In this document: piece after piece, positions 8,697 through 16,711 of the stretch
Numbering within the stretch: position 1 is the stretch's first letter
Layout of the letters: every line of letters starts with the position of its first letter
From: Caldilineaceae bacterium bin34
Lineage (GTDB): Bacteria > Chloroflexota > Anaerolineae > Caldilineales > Caldilineaceae
Direction: 5' to 3'
Length of the DNA stretch: 64,000 nucleotides
NCBI GenBank assembly: GCA_002238555.1
Contig: MPMO01000011.1
Coordinates: 1-64,000 of the forward strand
Notes under the pieces: model-generated
Databases searched by the model: none
The model's input: the letters and a program-made list of their open reading frames with translations, nothing else
What the model was told of the DNA's origin: nothing
Made by a program: the position numbers and the translations under genes

Positions 8697-10319
8697 ATGT
8701 CCTCCCACCCGCGGGACGCGGCTGCGACTGGCGCCGCCCCCGAAGCCGAGGGCGCCACGGCGCGCAACGCCGGCCTGCTCGCCGCCGGCTCGCTGGCGGG
8801 CCGCGCCTTGGGGCTTGTCCGCGAAATTACGATTACGCGTTTGTTCGGCCAAAGCGGCCGGGTCAGTGCGTTCGTGGTGGCCAGCCAGATTCCGGTCATG
8901 CTGCATGACCTGATCGTCGGCGGCTATGTCAGCGCGGCGTTCGTTCCGGTTCTGGCGGCCAGGTTGGAGGACGACGGCAGGCCGGGCTATGGCCGCCTGG
9001 TCTCCGCGCTGCTGTTTGCGTTCGGCCTGATTTTGCTGGGCGTGGCGACCCTGATGCTGTGGTTTGCCGATCCCATTGCCCGGATCATGGCGGGGGGATT
9101 CGCCCGGTTCAGTCCCGAACTGCTCGACGAAACGGCTGCCATGGTGCGGTGGATGACCCCCGTCCTGTGGTTGATCGGGATGTCCGGTGTCCTGAATTCG
9201 GTCCTGTTCGCGATGGATCGCTTCGGTTGGCCGGCGGTGGCCAACGCCACGGTGAACGTGGGCATCATCGCCATCGCGCCGCTCTGGGCTCGCGAGCACG
9301 GCGTGATGGCCTTGGTTTGGGGCTTGTGGGCCGGCCATGCACTGCAGGCCCTGTTTTTGGCCGCGGACTTGAAACGGGCCGTCCTGCGGCTGTTCCGCAA
9401 CGTGCTTGATCCCGGCTTGCGGCAACTGTTCCGGCGCTATTTGCCGATCATTGCCAGCCTTGTGGTCAGCCAGGTTCAGGTGCTGATGGACCGGCGTTTC
9501 GCCAGCGGCACCGGGTTGTCGAGCATTGCCTGGATGAGAACGGCAACCACGTTGCAACAGCTGCCGCTGGGGCTGATCAGCTTTTCGATCGGGTTGGCTA
9601 CCTTGCCGGGTCTCGCCCGCAGCCATGCCGGGGCCCGCGGCAGCGAATTCCGCAGCCGAACGGTTGCGTCACTGGGTCAGGTCCTGCTGTGGATGACACC
9701 GGTGCTCATCTGCATGGCACTGTTGGGCGAACCCGTCGTCAGACTGCTGTTCGAACGCGGGGCGTTCACGGCGGTGGACACGGCCAGTGTGCTGCCGGCG
9801 GTCCGGATATATCTGATCGGAGCGTTTTGCGCCGCCTCGGATCAGTTGCTCAACAACGCTTTCTACGCGCGCCAAAACACCCTGGTGCCTGCACTGGTCG
9901 GCATGGGCAGCGTTCTGGCCTACTTTGCAGCCGCGTTCCTGCTGCTTGACGGGATGGGTTATTTGGGTTTGGTTTGGGCGGACACCGCCAAACATGCGGT
10001 CCACATGATTGTGATGCTGGTGCTGGTCGGGCGACGGGGATTCGGGGCTTGGCATGGCTTGGCCGTGGAGTTGGCTCCTCTGGCGTGGCGGCTGGCCATT
10101 GGGGGTTTGCTGTGCCTGGCCGCTGTTGTCTTGGTTCGGTGGGCCGTCGGCGCGGTGATGTCTCCGTCTGCCGGGCATGACCTGGTTGACATTGCGCTGG
10201 CGGGCGGTGTTGGTTTCGCAGTCTACTTCGGTTGCCTGCTGGTATTGCGCACCACCGAGTTGGTTGCGTTGGCCCGATACGCCAAGAGCCGGCTCCCTTG
10301 GCTGCGATCGGGTCCCTGA
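8697..10319 (+). CDS. murJ: Lipid II flippase MurJ (MviN)
   Basis: Integral membrane protein of the MATE/MOP superfamily that flips the peptidoglycan precursor lipid II across the cytoplasmic membrane. After a charged 25-residue N-terminus there are about 13-14 hydrophobic helices; the first region LAAGSLAGRALGLVREI and the downstream AFVVASQIP are typical of MurJ. The length of 540 is usual. I chose the ATG at 8697; an in-frame TTG lies six codons upstream. With anmK and the wall-binding glycosidases elsewhere in the window it is part of the peptidoglycan machinery. Confidence 0.92.
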   Translation: MSSHPRDAAATGAAPEAEGATARNAGLLAAGSLAGRALGLVREITITRLFGQSGRVSAFVVASQIPVMLHDLIVGGYVSAAFVPVLAARLEDDGRPGYGRLVSALLFAFGLILLGVATLMLWFADPIARIMAGGFARFSPELLDETAAMVRWMTPVLWLIGMSGVLNSVLFAMDRFGWPAVANATVNVGIIAIAPLWAREHGVMALVWGLWAGHALQALFLAADLKRAVLRLFRNVLDPGLRQLFRRYLPIIASLVVSQVQVLMDRRFASGTGLSSIAWMRTATTLQQLPLGLISFSIGLATLPGLARSHAGARGSEFRSRTVASLGQVLLWMTPVLICMALLGEPVVRLLFERGAFTAVDTASVLPAVRIYLIGAFCAASDQLLNNAFYARQNTLVPALVGMGSVLAYFAAAFLLLDGMGYLGLVWADTAKHAVHMIVMLVLVGRRGFGAWHGLAVELAPLAWRLAIGGLLCLAAVVLVRWAVGAVMSPSAGHDLVDIALAGGVGFAVYFGCLLVLRTTELVALARYAKSRLPWLRSGP

Positions 10320-10656
10320 CAACACAACGCTTCTTCAGGAAACCGGCGGGGCGCACCGTGTCAAATCTGCCAACGGTTCCGGAGCGCGGGGAGCCGACGC
10401 CGCGCGCGCCGGTTTTGCAGGCTCGGTTTCAGTTTCGTTGATTGCGGCCCGGGGCCATGGGCGGTCATGGTCACGCTGTGCTGACAGGCCAGCGACAACC
10501 GTCCGTACCGGACGCGAGGGGCCGGTGATTCGGTCTCTCTTCTGCAAGCTGCTCGGCTACCCGTATCGACGGGATTGAAACGGTGTCCATGGACTTCAGG
10601 CCAAGCCTGTGGTGGTTATACTGTGGGTATACGGAGCATGCAGCAGGAGGCCTGCC
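10320..10656. other. Intergenic region between murJ and the Uma2 gene
   Basis: No gene is supported here. The stretch holds a 13-base motif ACGGGATTGAAAC at 10569-10581 that recurs beyond the Uma2 gene, and a TATACT at 10617-10622 that could be a -10 box for that gene, though no good -35 accompanies it. Confidence 0.4.
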
Positions 10657-11814
10657 ATGTCCGCCGTAAAGGCCCCCACCGGAGCCGCGCCGAAGCAGGC
10701 TGCCGACACGGCCCCCCAAGATTCATCGCAACACTGGAGTTTGGCTCCGTCCGCGTGGCCGGGGGCGGACACGCCGGTCTCCTGCGTCGCGCGCGCCTGG
10801 CGCACGCGGGCGCGGTTGCAGGTGTGGCCGGCCTGGCAGGCGCATCTGCAAGCCCTCCCGCACCATGACCCGGACCATGTCTACGACCCGGGGCATGAGT
10901 ACGAGAGGGACTGGACCACGGACCCCACCTACCGCAGGGACGGGGTGCGCCTGTACCGGTTCGACCGGGAGGGGTTCCTGATGCCGCATGGCAGTTTCCA
11001 CAGCCGGTTCATCGACCTGGTTCTCCAAACCCTGTGCCTGGTCCTGGGACGTCGCGTGTGCCGCGAGCCGGACCTGCACTTTCCGTCCCGGCTGGGCGAG
11101 GACCTGGGTCTGTTGACCCAGGGGGGCGAACCCCGCAAGCTGGTCGTGCCGGATCTGGCGGTCATGCCTCCGTCGTGGACGCTGGTCGAGGCGCGGGAGC
11201 GTACGGTGGAGGAGCGCATCATCCGTGTGGATGGGGACGACCCCGCCCCGGAACTGGTTGTGGAAGTGGTCTCACCCACTACCGAAGCCAAGGACTTTGA
11301 GGACAACCTGTCCCTGTATGCGGCCTTGGGCATCCCCGAATACCTGCTTGTCGACACCGGGGAATTCAAGACCGAGCCCCACATGTGGCTGTTTCGGCGA
11401 GCCGCAACGGACGGGGCCTACCACGTGGCGGAGAGCGGCCTCGCCTTGACCGCCTGCGGCACCCCCATGCGCCTGCGGCCCGCGGCTGTGCCCGGCAACG
11501 TGCCCGTGTTCCAGTGCCAGGACCCGGAAACCCGGCATTGGCATGATCACGAGGGCAGCATTGAACGCAGAGGGGGAGTTCACACCGCCCTGCAATTGTT
11601 GGATGCCGTCCTGCCCTCCTTGCCCGCGACCGACAGGGCGCGCATCGAAGCCGCGTGGCAGGAAGCCGGCTTGCCCGCCGATGCCGTGCCACGCATCCTG
11701 TCCCTGCAGGGCGAGCCCGACCGCTGGCCGGAACTCCTGGCAACGTCGTTCGCACCGGAGGCTGCGAACGAATCCGAATCCCAACCCAACATTCATCCCC
11801 GCGAACCCCTGTAG
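10657..11814 (+). CDS. Uma2-family putative endonuclease, long form
   Basis: A 385-residue protein whose middle (about 110-260) is a Uma2 domain, a PD-(D/E)XK-like fold of unknown physiological target. Seen: VVPDLAVMPPSW, then PELVVEVVSPTTEAKDF and the downstream IPEYLLVD typical of Uma2. Uma2 proteins are usually about 180-200 residues; here a 100-residue N-terminal extension and a 120-residue C-terminal extension flank the domain. The ATG is fixed by a perfect AGGAGG six bases upstream. Uma2 genes are often scattered in many copies in Cyanobacteria and Chloroflexota. The function is unknown. Confidence 0.8.
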   Translation: MSAVKAPTGAAPKQAADTAPQDSSQHWSLAPSAWPGADTPVSCVARAWRTRARLQVWPAWQAHLQALPHHDPDHVYDPGHEYERDWTTDPTYRRDGVRLYRFDREGFLMPHGSFHSRFIDLVLQTLCLVLGRRVCREPDLHFPSRLGEDLGLLTQGGEPRKLVVPDLAVMPPSWTLVEARERTVEERIIRVDGDDPAPELVVEVVSPTTEAKDFEDNLSLYAALGIPEYLLVDTGEFKTEPHMWLFRRAATDGAYHVAESGLALTACGTPMRLRPAAVPGNVPVFQCQDPETRHWHDHEGSIERRGGVHTALQLLDAVLPSLPATDRARIEAAWQEAGLPADAVPRILSLQGEPDRWPELLATSFAPEAANESESQPNIHPREPL

Positions 11815-12189
11815 GACACGGCCGCCGCGTCGGGCACGGACCGAAAACGGGCCGCAAGTTCCACAGGCACGTGATCATGGCCGCGGCGGCGAGGCTGGGC
11901 AGCCTGCAATTTCCCCGCGCAAGGCCCTCCGCGGGGATTGGTGGCAGAGGCGGGGGCCCTGAACTGCGTGCGCCTGATGGCGGATGCCATGGTCTGAGTC
12001 TGGCCAAGGGAACTTGCCCACGTGCGGACGATGCCGAGGACGGCCTTGAATCAAATTCAACGGGATTGAAACAGCGCCTCCGGTTCGACAGACCTCTCCG
12101 TGATGCCCGGGTTCAATGTAGAATGGGCGTTCACCGCCAACACCGGGCACGGAAGCCCGTGCTCCCGTCTCTTTAAGGATCGCTTGTCC
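11815..12189. other. Intergenic region after the Uma2 gene
   Basis: No gene is supported. The second copy of the ACGGGATTGAAAC motif lies at 12060-12072. Confidence 0.4.
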
Positions 12190-12471
12190 ATGTCCAAACG
12201 CAAGCGCCAACGCAGCCGAGGTCGGCAACGAGGCCAAGCTGCCGGTTCAAGGCCCAATCGCGTCGCCAGTCCATCGCCGCGGCAGCAGGTGCCGATAGGC
12301 GCGGGGGCCGCGGCCCCGGTTGCCGCAACACCGGTCAAGTCCCCGGTGCTGTCGGCGACGGCCTCTTGGAAGGAACAATACGGTTACGTGGGCCGGGATC
12401 TCAAGTTGATGTTTGTCACCTCGGCCGTCCTCTTCGCAGCGATCGTGGTTGCCAGTTTCTATCTCCGCTAG
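12190..12471 (+). CDS. Small single-pass membrane protein, basic N-terminus
   Basis: A 93-residue protein: a very basic N-terminus (MSKRKRQRSRGRQRG), a Pro/Ala-rich linker, and one C-terminal membrane helix (LMFVTSAVLFAAIVVASFYL). The shape suggests a tail-anchored protein with a cytoplasmic nucleic-acid- or membrane-binding arm. No family is recognised. An in-frame ATG 30 codons upstream is possible, but the translation there is unlike coding sequence. The next small membrane gene follows about 107 bases later. Confidence 0.55.
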   Translation: MSKRKRQRSRGRQRGQAAGSRPNRVASPSPRQQVPIGAGAAAPVAATPVKSPVLSATASWKEQYGYVGRDLKLMFVTSAVLFAAIVVASFYLR

Positions 12472-12578
12472 GTTCCTGTGCGGCCAAGGTGGAACAGCGG
12501 TCGCAGCCGTGGGTTCTTGCCGAGCGGCGCAGGCGGGCACCGTGTTGCGGGAAGGCGATCCCACACCGGTCCTGATCC

Positions 12579-12797
12579 ATGAAGCTGCGCTGGCTGCTGT
12601 TCCTGCTCCTGATAGCGGTGGTCTTTGCCGTGCTGAAACCCGGCAGCACGTGGCAGGAGTTGAAGCGGTCCTGGGCCCGGCGCGAGTGGATTGTCACCGT
12701 ATTGCTCGTGGCCGTTCTTGGCTACTTGGCATGGGGCCTGTACAACGCAGTGTCGTCCGGGGTTCTGTCCAGCGGTTTCAGCCCGGCACGGGGTTGA
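12579..12797 (+). CDS. Small two-helix membrane protein
   Basis: A 72-residue protein with an N-terminal hydrophobic helix (LRWLLFLLLIAVVFAVL) and a second one (VTVLLVAVLGYLAWGLY) joined by a loop holding KRSWARREW. The second base composition and the paired helices suggest a real inner-membrane protein. No family is recognised and no ribosome binding site is clear. Confidence 0.5.
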   Translation: MKLRWLLFLLLIAVVFAVLKPGSTWQELKRSWARREWIVTVLLVAVLGYLAWGLYNAVSSGVLSSGFSPARG

Positions 12798-12894
12798 TTG
12801 ATTCAAGGGGCGACGCGGCAGGTCCGTCCGGTCTTGCTGCTTGTCGCCGCCATCCTGCCGCCTTCCGCAATTCCAGTCCTCCAAGGGTTTGAAC

Positions 12895-14292
12895 ATGGCC
12901 AAAATCGCCTTCATCGGTGCCGGCAGCACGGTCTTCGCCAAGACCCTGCTGGGTGACATTCTTGGATACCCGGCCCTCCAGGATGCCGAAATCGCCCTGT
13001 TCGACATCGACCGCGAACGGCTGGCTACCTCCGAGGTGGTGGCCAGCAAGGTGGCATCCGTCCTGGACGCCTCACCGCGCATCGTGGCCACCACCGACCG
13101 CCGGGCGGCCCTGCTGGACGCCGACTACGCAATCAACATGGTTCAGATCGGCGGGTATCGGCCCGGAACCGTAAACGACTTCGAAATCCCGGCCCGATAC
13201 GGGTTGCAGCAGACCATTGGCGACACGCTGGGCATCGGCGGTATCATGCGCGGCCTGAGGACGATCCACTTCCTGCTTGACCTGTGCGTGGACATGGAGG
13301 CCGTCTGTCCGCAGGTCATGTTCCTCAACTACTCCAATCCCATGGCCATGAACTGCTGGGCCATCAACCGCGCATCCGACATCCGGACGGTGGGGCTGTG
13401 CCACAGCGTACAGGGCACGGCCGCCATGCTGGCCCGCCACATCGATGTGCCGATGGGGGAGGTCGACTACCTCTGTGCCGGCATCAACCACATGGCCTTC
13501 TACCTCGACTTCCGGCGTCGGAACGGCGGCGAAGGCGAGGACCTGTACCCGCAACTGCATCGGGTGGTGGCCGACGGACGCGTGCCGGAGGACAACCGGG
13601 TCCGCTACGACATGCTCACGCGCACCGGGTATTTTGTCACGGAGTCCAGCGAGCACTTCGCCGAGTACGTTCCGTGGTACATCAAGCGCGACCGCGCCGA
13701 CCTGATCGAGGCCATGAATGTGCCGATCGACGAGTACCTGCGCCGTTGCGAGGTTCAGATTACCGGGTGGCGCTACCTGAAGCGCAAGATCGAGGATCCC
13801 GATGCGGACCTGACGGAGGAATTCCTGCAGGCCATGGCCGAGGCAGGGGTCCCGGAGGGCCATTTGCCGCGGGTGCGCCATGGCTTCGAGAACATGTACG
13901 ACATTGAGCGGAGCCACGAGTACGGCTCCCAGATCATCCATGCCATGGAAACCGGTGAGGAAGATCTCGTCTACGGCAACGTGCGCAACGGCGATCTGAT
14001 CGGCAACCTGCCGGCGGACTGCTGCGTGGAGGTTCCCTGCAAGGTGGACCGTGATGGCCTGCACCCGCAGGCGGTGGGGGAACTTCCGCCCCACCTGGCT
14101 GCCCTGATGCAGACGAACATCAACGTGCAGGCCCTGACCGTGGAAGCCGCCCTGACCCGCAGGCGGGATCACGTCTACCACGCCGCCATGCTGGATCCCC
14201 ATACGGCCGCGGAACTTGACCTGGACCAAATCTGGGCCATGGTCGACGAGCTCCTGGAAGCCCATGCCGACTATCTGCCTGCCTATGCGTAG
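12895..14292 (+). CDS. GH4-family alpha-glycosidase (alpha-galactosidase type)
   Basis: Glycoside hydrolase family 4 enzymes use NAD+ and a divalent metal to cleave alpha-glycosides by a redox-elimination route. Seen: the N-terminal NAD-binding motif AFIGAGSTVFAKTLL, the metal-binding C169-H170 in LCHSVQG and N198-H199 in AGINHMAFY. Length 465 is typical of the MelA/alpha-galactosidase branch. The exact sugar specificity (galactoside, glucoside or glucuronide) cannot be read from motifs alone. It has no transporter beside it and is followed by tRNA-Arg on the opposite strand. Confidence 0.87.
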   Translation: MAKIAFIGAGSTVFAKTLLGDILGYPALQDAEIALFDIDRERLATSEVVASKVASVLDASPRIVATTDRRAALLDADYAINMVQIGGYRPGTVNDFEIPARYGLQQTIGDTLGIGGIMRGLRTIHFLLDLCVDMEAVCPQVMFLNYSNPMAMNCWAINRASDIRTVGLCHSVQGTAAMLARHIDVPMGEVDYLCAGINHMAFYLDFRRRNGGEGEDLYPQLHRVVADGRVPEDNRVRYDMLTRTGYFVTESSEHFAEYVPWYIKRDRADLIEAMNVPIDEYLRRCEVQITGWRYLKRKIEDPDADLTEEFLQAMAEAGVPEGHLPRVRHGFENMYDIERSHEYGSQIIHAMETGEEDLVYGNVRNGDLIGNLPADCCVEVPCKVDRDGLHPQAVGELPPHLAALMQTNINVQALTVEAALTRRRDHVYHAAMLDPHTAAELDLDQIWAMVDELLEAHADYLPAYA

Positions 14293-14325
14293 GCTCGGGG
14301 ACTGCGGCCGGCGCGTGTTGCGAGG

Positions 14326-14398
14326 CGCCCTCTCCAGGGATCGAACCTGGGACACGTGGTTTAGGAAACCACTGCTCTATCCGCTGAGCTAAGAGGGC
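14326..14398 (-). tRNA. tRNA-Arg (anticodon CCU)
   Basis: Read on the minus strand: acceptor stem GCCCTCT paired with AGAGGGC and a G discriminator, D arm TAGCTCAGCGGATAGAGC, anticodon stem GTGGT/ACCAC with loop TTCCTAA, and T arm with GTTCGATC. The CCA end is not encoded. Confidence 0.95.
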
Positions 14399-14412
14399 AG
14401 GAACGGACAGGG

Positions 14413-14441
14413 ATCGTACATCCGGCCATTCCGTCGGTCAA
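14413..14441 (-). promoter_or_regulatory. Promoter for tRNA-Arg
   Basis: On the minus strand TTGACC and TACGAT are 17 bases apart and end 14 bases before the tRNA. Each hexamer matches the housekeeping consensus at five of six positions. Confidence 0.65.
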
Positions 14442-14500
14442 GACGGTGCCGGTTTCACATCCGCCGGACCCGCGGCGGTCACCAGCCAAGGAATTGCTTC

Positions 14501-15466
14501 ATGGAACAGGTCAAGGCATTTGCAGACAACATCCGCAGTACCGTCGGCAAGGTCATTGTCGGCAACGATGACGCGGTCGAACTGCTGGTGATCGCCCTTC
14601 TGTGTGAAGGGCACGTCCTGCTGGAGGATGTGCCTGGTGTGGGCAAGACCATGTTGGCGCGCTCCCTGGCGATCGCGCTCAACATCGATTTCCGCCGATT
14701 GCAGTGCACCCCCGACCTCCTGCCCAGCGACATTACGGGCGTGTCGATCTTCAACCAGGCCACCCGGGAGTTCCAGTTCATTGAAGGCCCGGCCTTCACG
14801 CAGATCCTCCTGGCGGACGAAATCAACCGCGCCACGCCGCGCGCCCAGGCCGCCCTGCTGGAGTGCATGGGCGAGAGCCAAATCACCGTGGAGGGGGTGA
14901 CGCGGCGCCTCAGCCGCCCCTTCATGGTCCTGGCCACCCAGAACCCCATCGAGTACGAAGGTACGTTCCCGCTGCCGGAAGCACAGCTGGACCGGTTCCT
15001 GTTCAAGTTCAGGCTGGGCTACCTGGACTTCGACCATGAATTGACGATGATGGGCAATCTGGGCAAGGCCCATCCCATCGAGTCCCTGACCAGTGCGGTG
15101 GACGGGTCCGTGCTGCCGGAACTGAGCCGTGCCGTCTGGGAGGTGCATGTTGAGGACAGCCTCAGGCGCTACATCGTGAGCCTGGTTCACGCGACGCGCG
15201 ACCACGGCGAGTTGGAGCTGGGCGCCAGCCCGCGCAGCACCCTGGCCCTGTACCGGGGAGCCCAGGCCAAGGCGGCCGTTCAGGGGCGGGACCACGTTCA
15301 GCCGGATGACATTCAGGAATTGGTGCCCTTTGCCCTGCCCCATCGCTGCATCATGAAGGCCGACAGTGCCCTGCGCGGCCGCACGGCCGAACAGGTGGTA
15401 GGGGACATTCTCGATGCCACCCCCCTGGACTTGGAACTGCCGGACACGGTTGGCGAAGCCGGTTAG
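14501..15466 (+). CDS. MoxR-family AAA+ ATPase
   Basis: A 321-residue chaperone-like ATPase thought to help fold or activate partner proteins. Walker A is G46-V-G-K-T50 in EDVPGVGKTMLA, Walker B LLADEINRA, sensor 1 VLATQNPIEYEGTFPLPEAQ, and the lid domain follows. It heads a three-gene operon with the DUF58 and DUF4129 proteins, a very common bacterial arrangement whose exact job is unsettled (often linked to envelope or stress functions). The start ATG follows an AAGGA box. Confidence 0.9.
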   Translation: MEQVKAFADNIRSTVGKVIVGNDDAVELLVIALLCEGHVLLEDVPGVGKTMLARSLAIALNIDFRRLQCTPDLLPSDITGVSIFNQATREFQFIEGPAFTQILLADEINRATPRAQAALLECMGESQITVEGVTRRLSRPFMVLATQNPIEYEGTFPLPEAQLDRFLFKFRLGYLDFDHELTMMGNLGKAHPIESLTSAVDGSVLPELSRAVWEVHVEDSLRRYIVSLVHATRDHGELELGASPRSTLALYRGAQAKAAVQGRDHVQPDDIQELVPFALPHRCIMKADSALRGRTAEQVVGDILDATPLDLELPDTVGEAG

Positions 15467-15517
15467 GCGGACGTTCCGTTCCGACCCCGCGGATTTGCCG
15501 TTGGGGGTTGCCCCACC

Positions 15518-16711
15518 ATGCGCGAGTACACCTTTTGGCTCATCATCTTTCTGGTGGTGGCCGTCCTTCTGCGGCTCGACTGGGTGTACTACCTGGTGTA
15601 TGTGGCCGGAGGGGTTTGGGGGCTGAGCCTGCTGTGGGCCAAGTACCACCTCCGTTGGATGCGTGTCACCCGCACAACCCCTTCGCACGCCTTCAGCGGC
15701 GAACTGGCCACGGGCGCGGTGCGGATTGACAATCTGGGACTGGTGCCGGTTCCCTGGGTCCGGGCGCGCGAAGCCGTGCCGCCGGAACTGCGCAGCCGCA
15801 ACCGCTACCAAACCGTGGTGTCCTTGAACGGACGCTCGGCGGTGAACTTCGTGTACGAGCTAAGGTGCCGGCAGCGGGGGTACTTCCGGGTTGGGCCGCT
15901 CTCGTTGTCCACCGGTGATCTGTTCGGATTCGCGGACAGCGGCTTCGTCGAAGAGGAGCCGGAGACCATGATCGTGTTCCCCCGGGTCCTGCCCCTGGAG
16001 AAGCTCGGCCTGCAGAGCCGGATGCTGTTCGGCTCCCTCGCCACCCGGCGCCGGATCTTCGAGGATCCCACCCGCCTGTCCGGGGTGCGGCCGTACATGT
16101 CCGGCGATGAATTGAAGCATGTCCACTGGAAGGCCACGGCGCGCGAAGGACGGACGCAAACCAAAAAGTACGATCCGGCCATTGCCTACGAAGTGGTGAT
16201 TGCAATTGATCTGGACACCCGCTCCTACGGTACGCACGGGGTGGTCAGTCACAGCGAGTGGGCCATTGTGATTGCAGCCTCGCTGGCGTCGCACCTCAGT
16301 GAGCGGCAGCAGGGCATTGGCCTGCGCACCAACGGGAGGGATGCGCTGACCGAAGAGCAGATGCAGGTGATGCCGTCCGCGCCCGGCCGGGCGCACCTGA
16401 TCGCATTGCTGGAAGCCCTGGCCCGGGTGCAGGTGACCGAATCCGAAGAAGGCTTCGCGGACTGGCTGGGTACCCACACCTATGATTTGGTGTGGGGCAC
16501 AACCCTGATCGTGATTGTTCCGGTGCTCACCGGCGATCTGCTCTGGATCCTCCACGACCGCTACCGCAAGGGCATGAACGTTCTGGTCATGGTGCTGGTG
16601 CCCCATCACGACCTGTCCAGGTTGAGGGCCCAGGGCGAGGCCTTGGGCCTCACGGTTCTGCTTATCGAGCGGAATGTGGATCTGCTGGGGCTGGCCTATG
16701 AACCAAGCTGA
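15518..16711 (+). CDS. DUF58 domain protein, membrane-anchored
   Basis: A 397-residue protein with two N-terminal membrane helices (FWLIIFLVVAVLLRL and YYLVYVAGGVWGLSLL), a beta-rich region, and the DUF58 domain with FEDPTRLSGVRPYMSGDELKHVHWKATAR, the family hallmark. The C-terminal half is VWA-like. It is the usual partner of the MoxR ATPase directly upstream. Its 3' end overlaps the next gene by 14 bases, which fixes translational coupling. Confidence 0.88.
   Translation: MREYTFWLIIFLVVAVLLRLDWVYYLVYVAGGVWGLSLLWAKYHLRWMRVTRTTPSHAFSGELATGAVRIDNLGLVPVPWVRAREAVPPELRSRNRYQTVVSLNGRSAVNFVYELRCRQRGYFRVGPLSLSTGDLFGFADSGFVEEEPETMIVFPRVLPLEKLGLQSRMLFGSLATRRRIFEDPTRLSGVRPYMSGDELKHVHWKATAREGRTQTKKYDPAIAYEVVIAIDLDTRSYGTHGVVSHSEWAIVIAASLASHLSERQQGIGLRTNGRDALTEEQMQVMPSAPGRAHLIALLEALARVQVTESEEGFADWLGTHTYDLVWGTTLIVIVPVLTGDLLWILHDRYRKGMNVLVMVLVPHHDLSRLRAQGEALGLTVLLIERNVDLLGLAYEPS

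Noticed and set aside
10569..12072. CRISPR array around the Uma2 gene
   Set aside because: Only two copies of a 13-base motif exist, 1.5 kb apart, without repeats of full length or cas genes.
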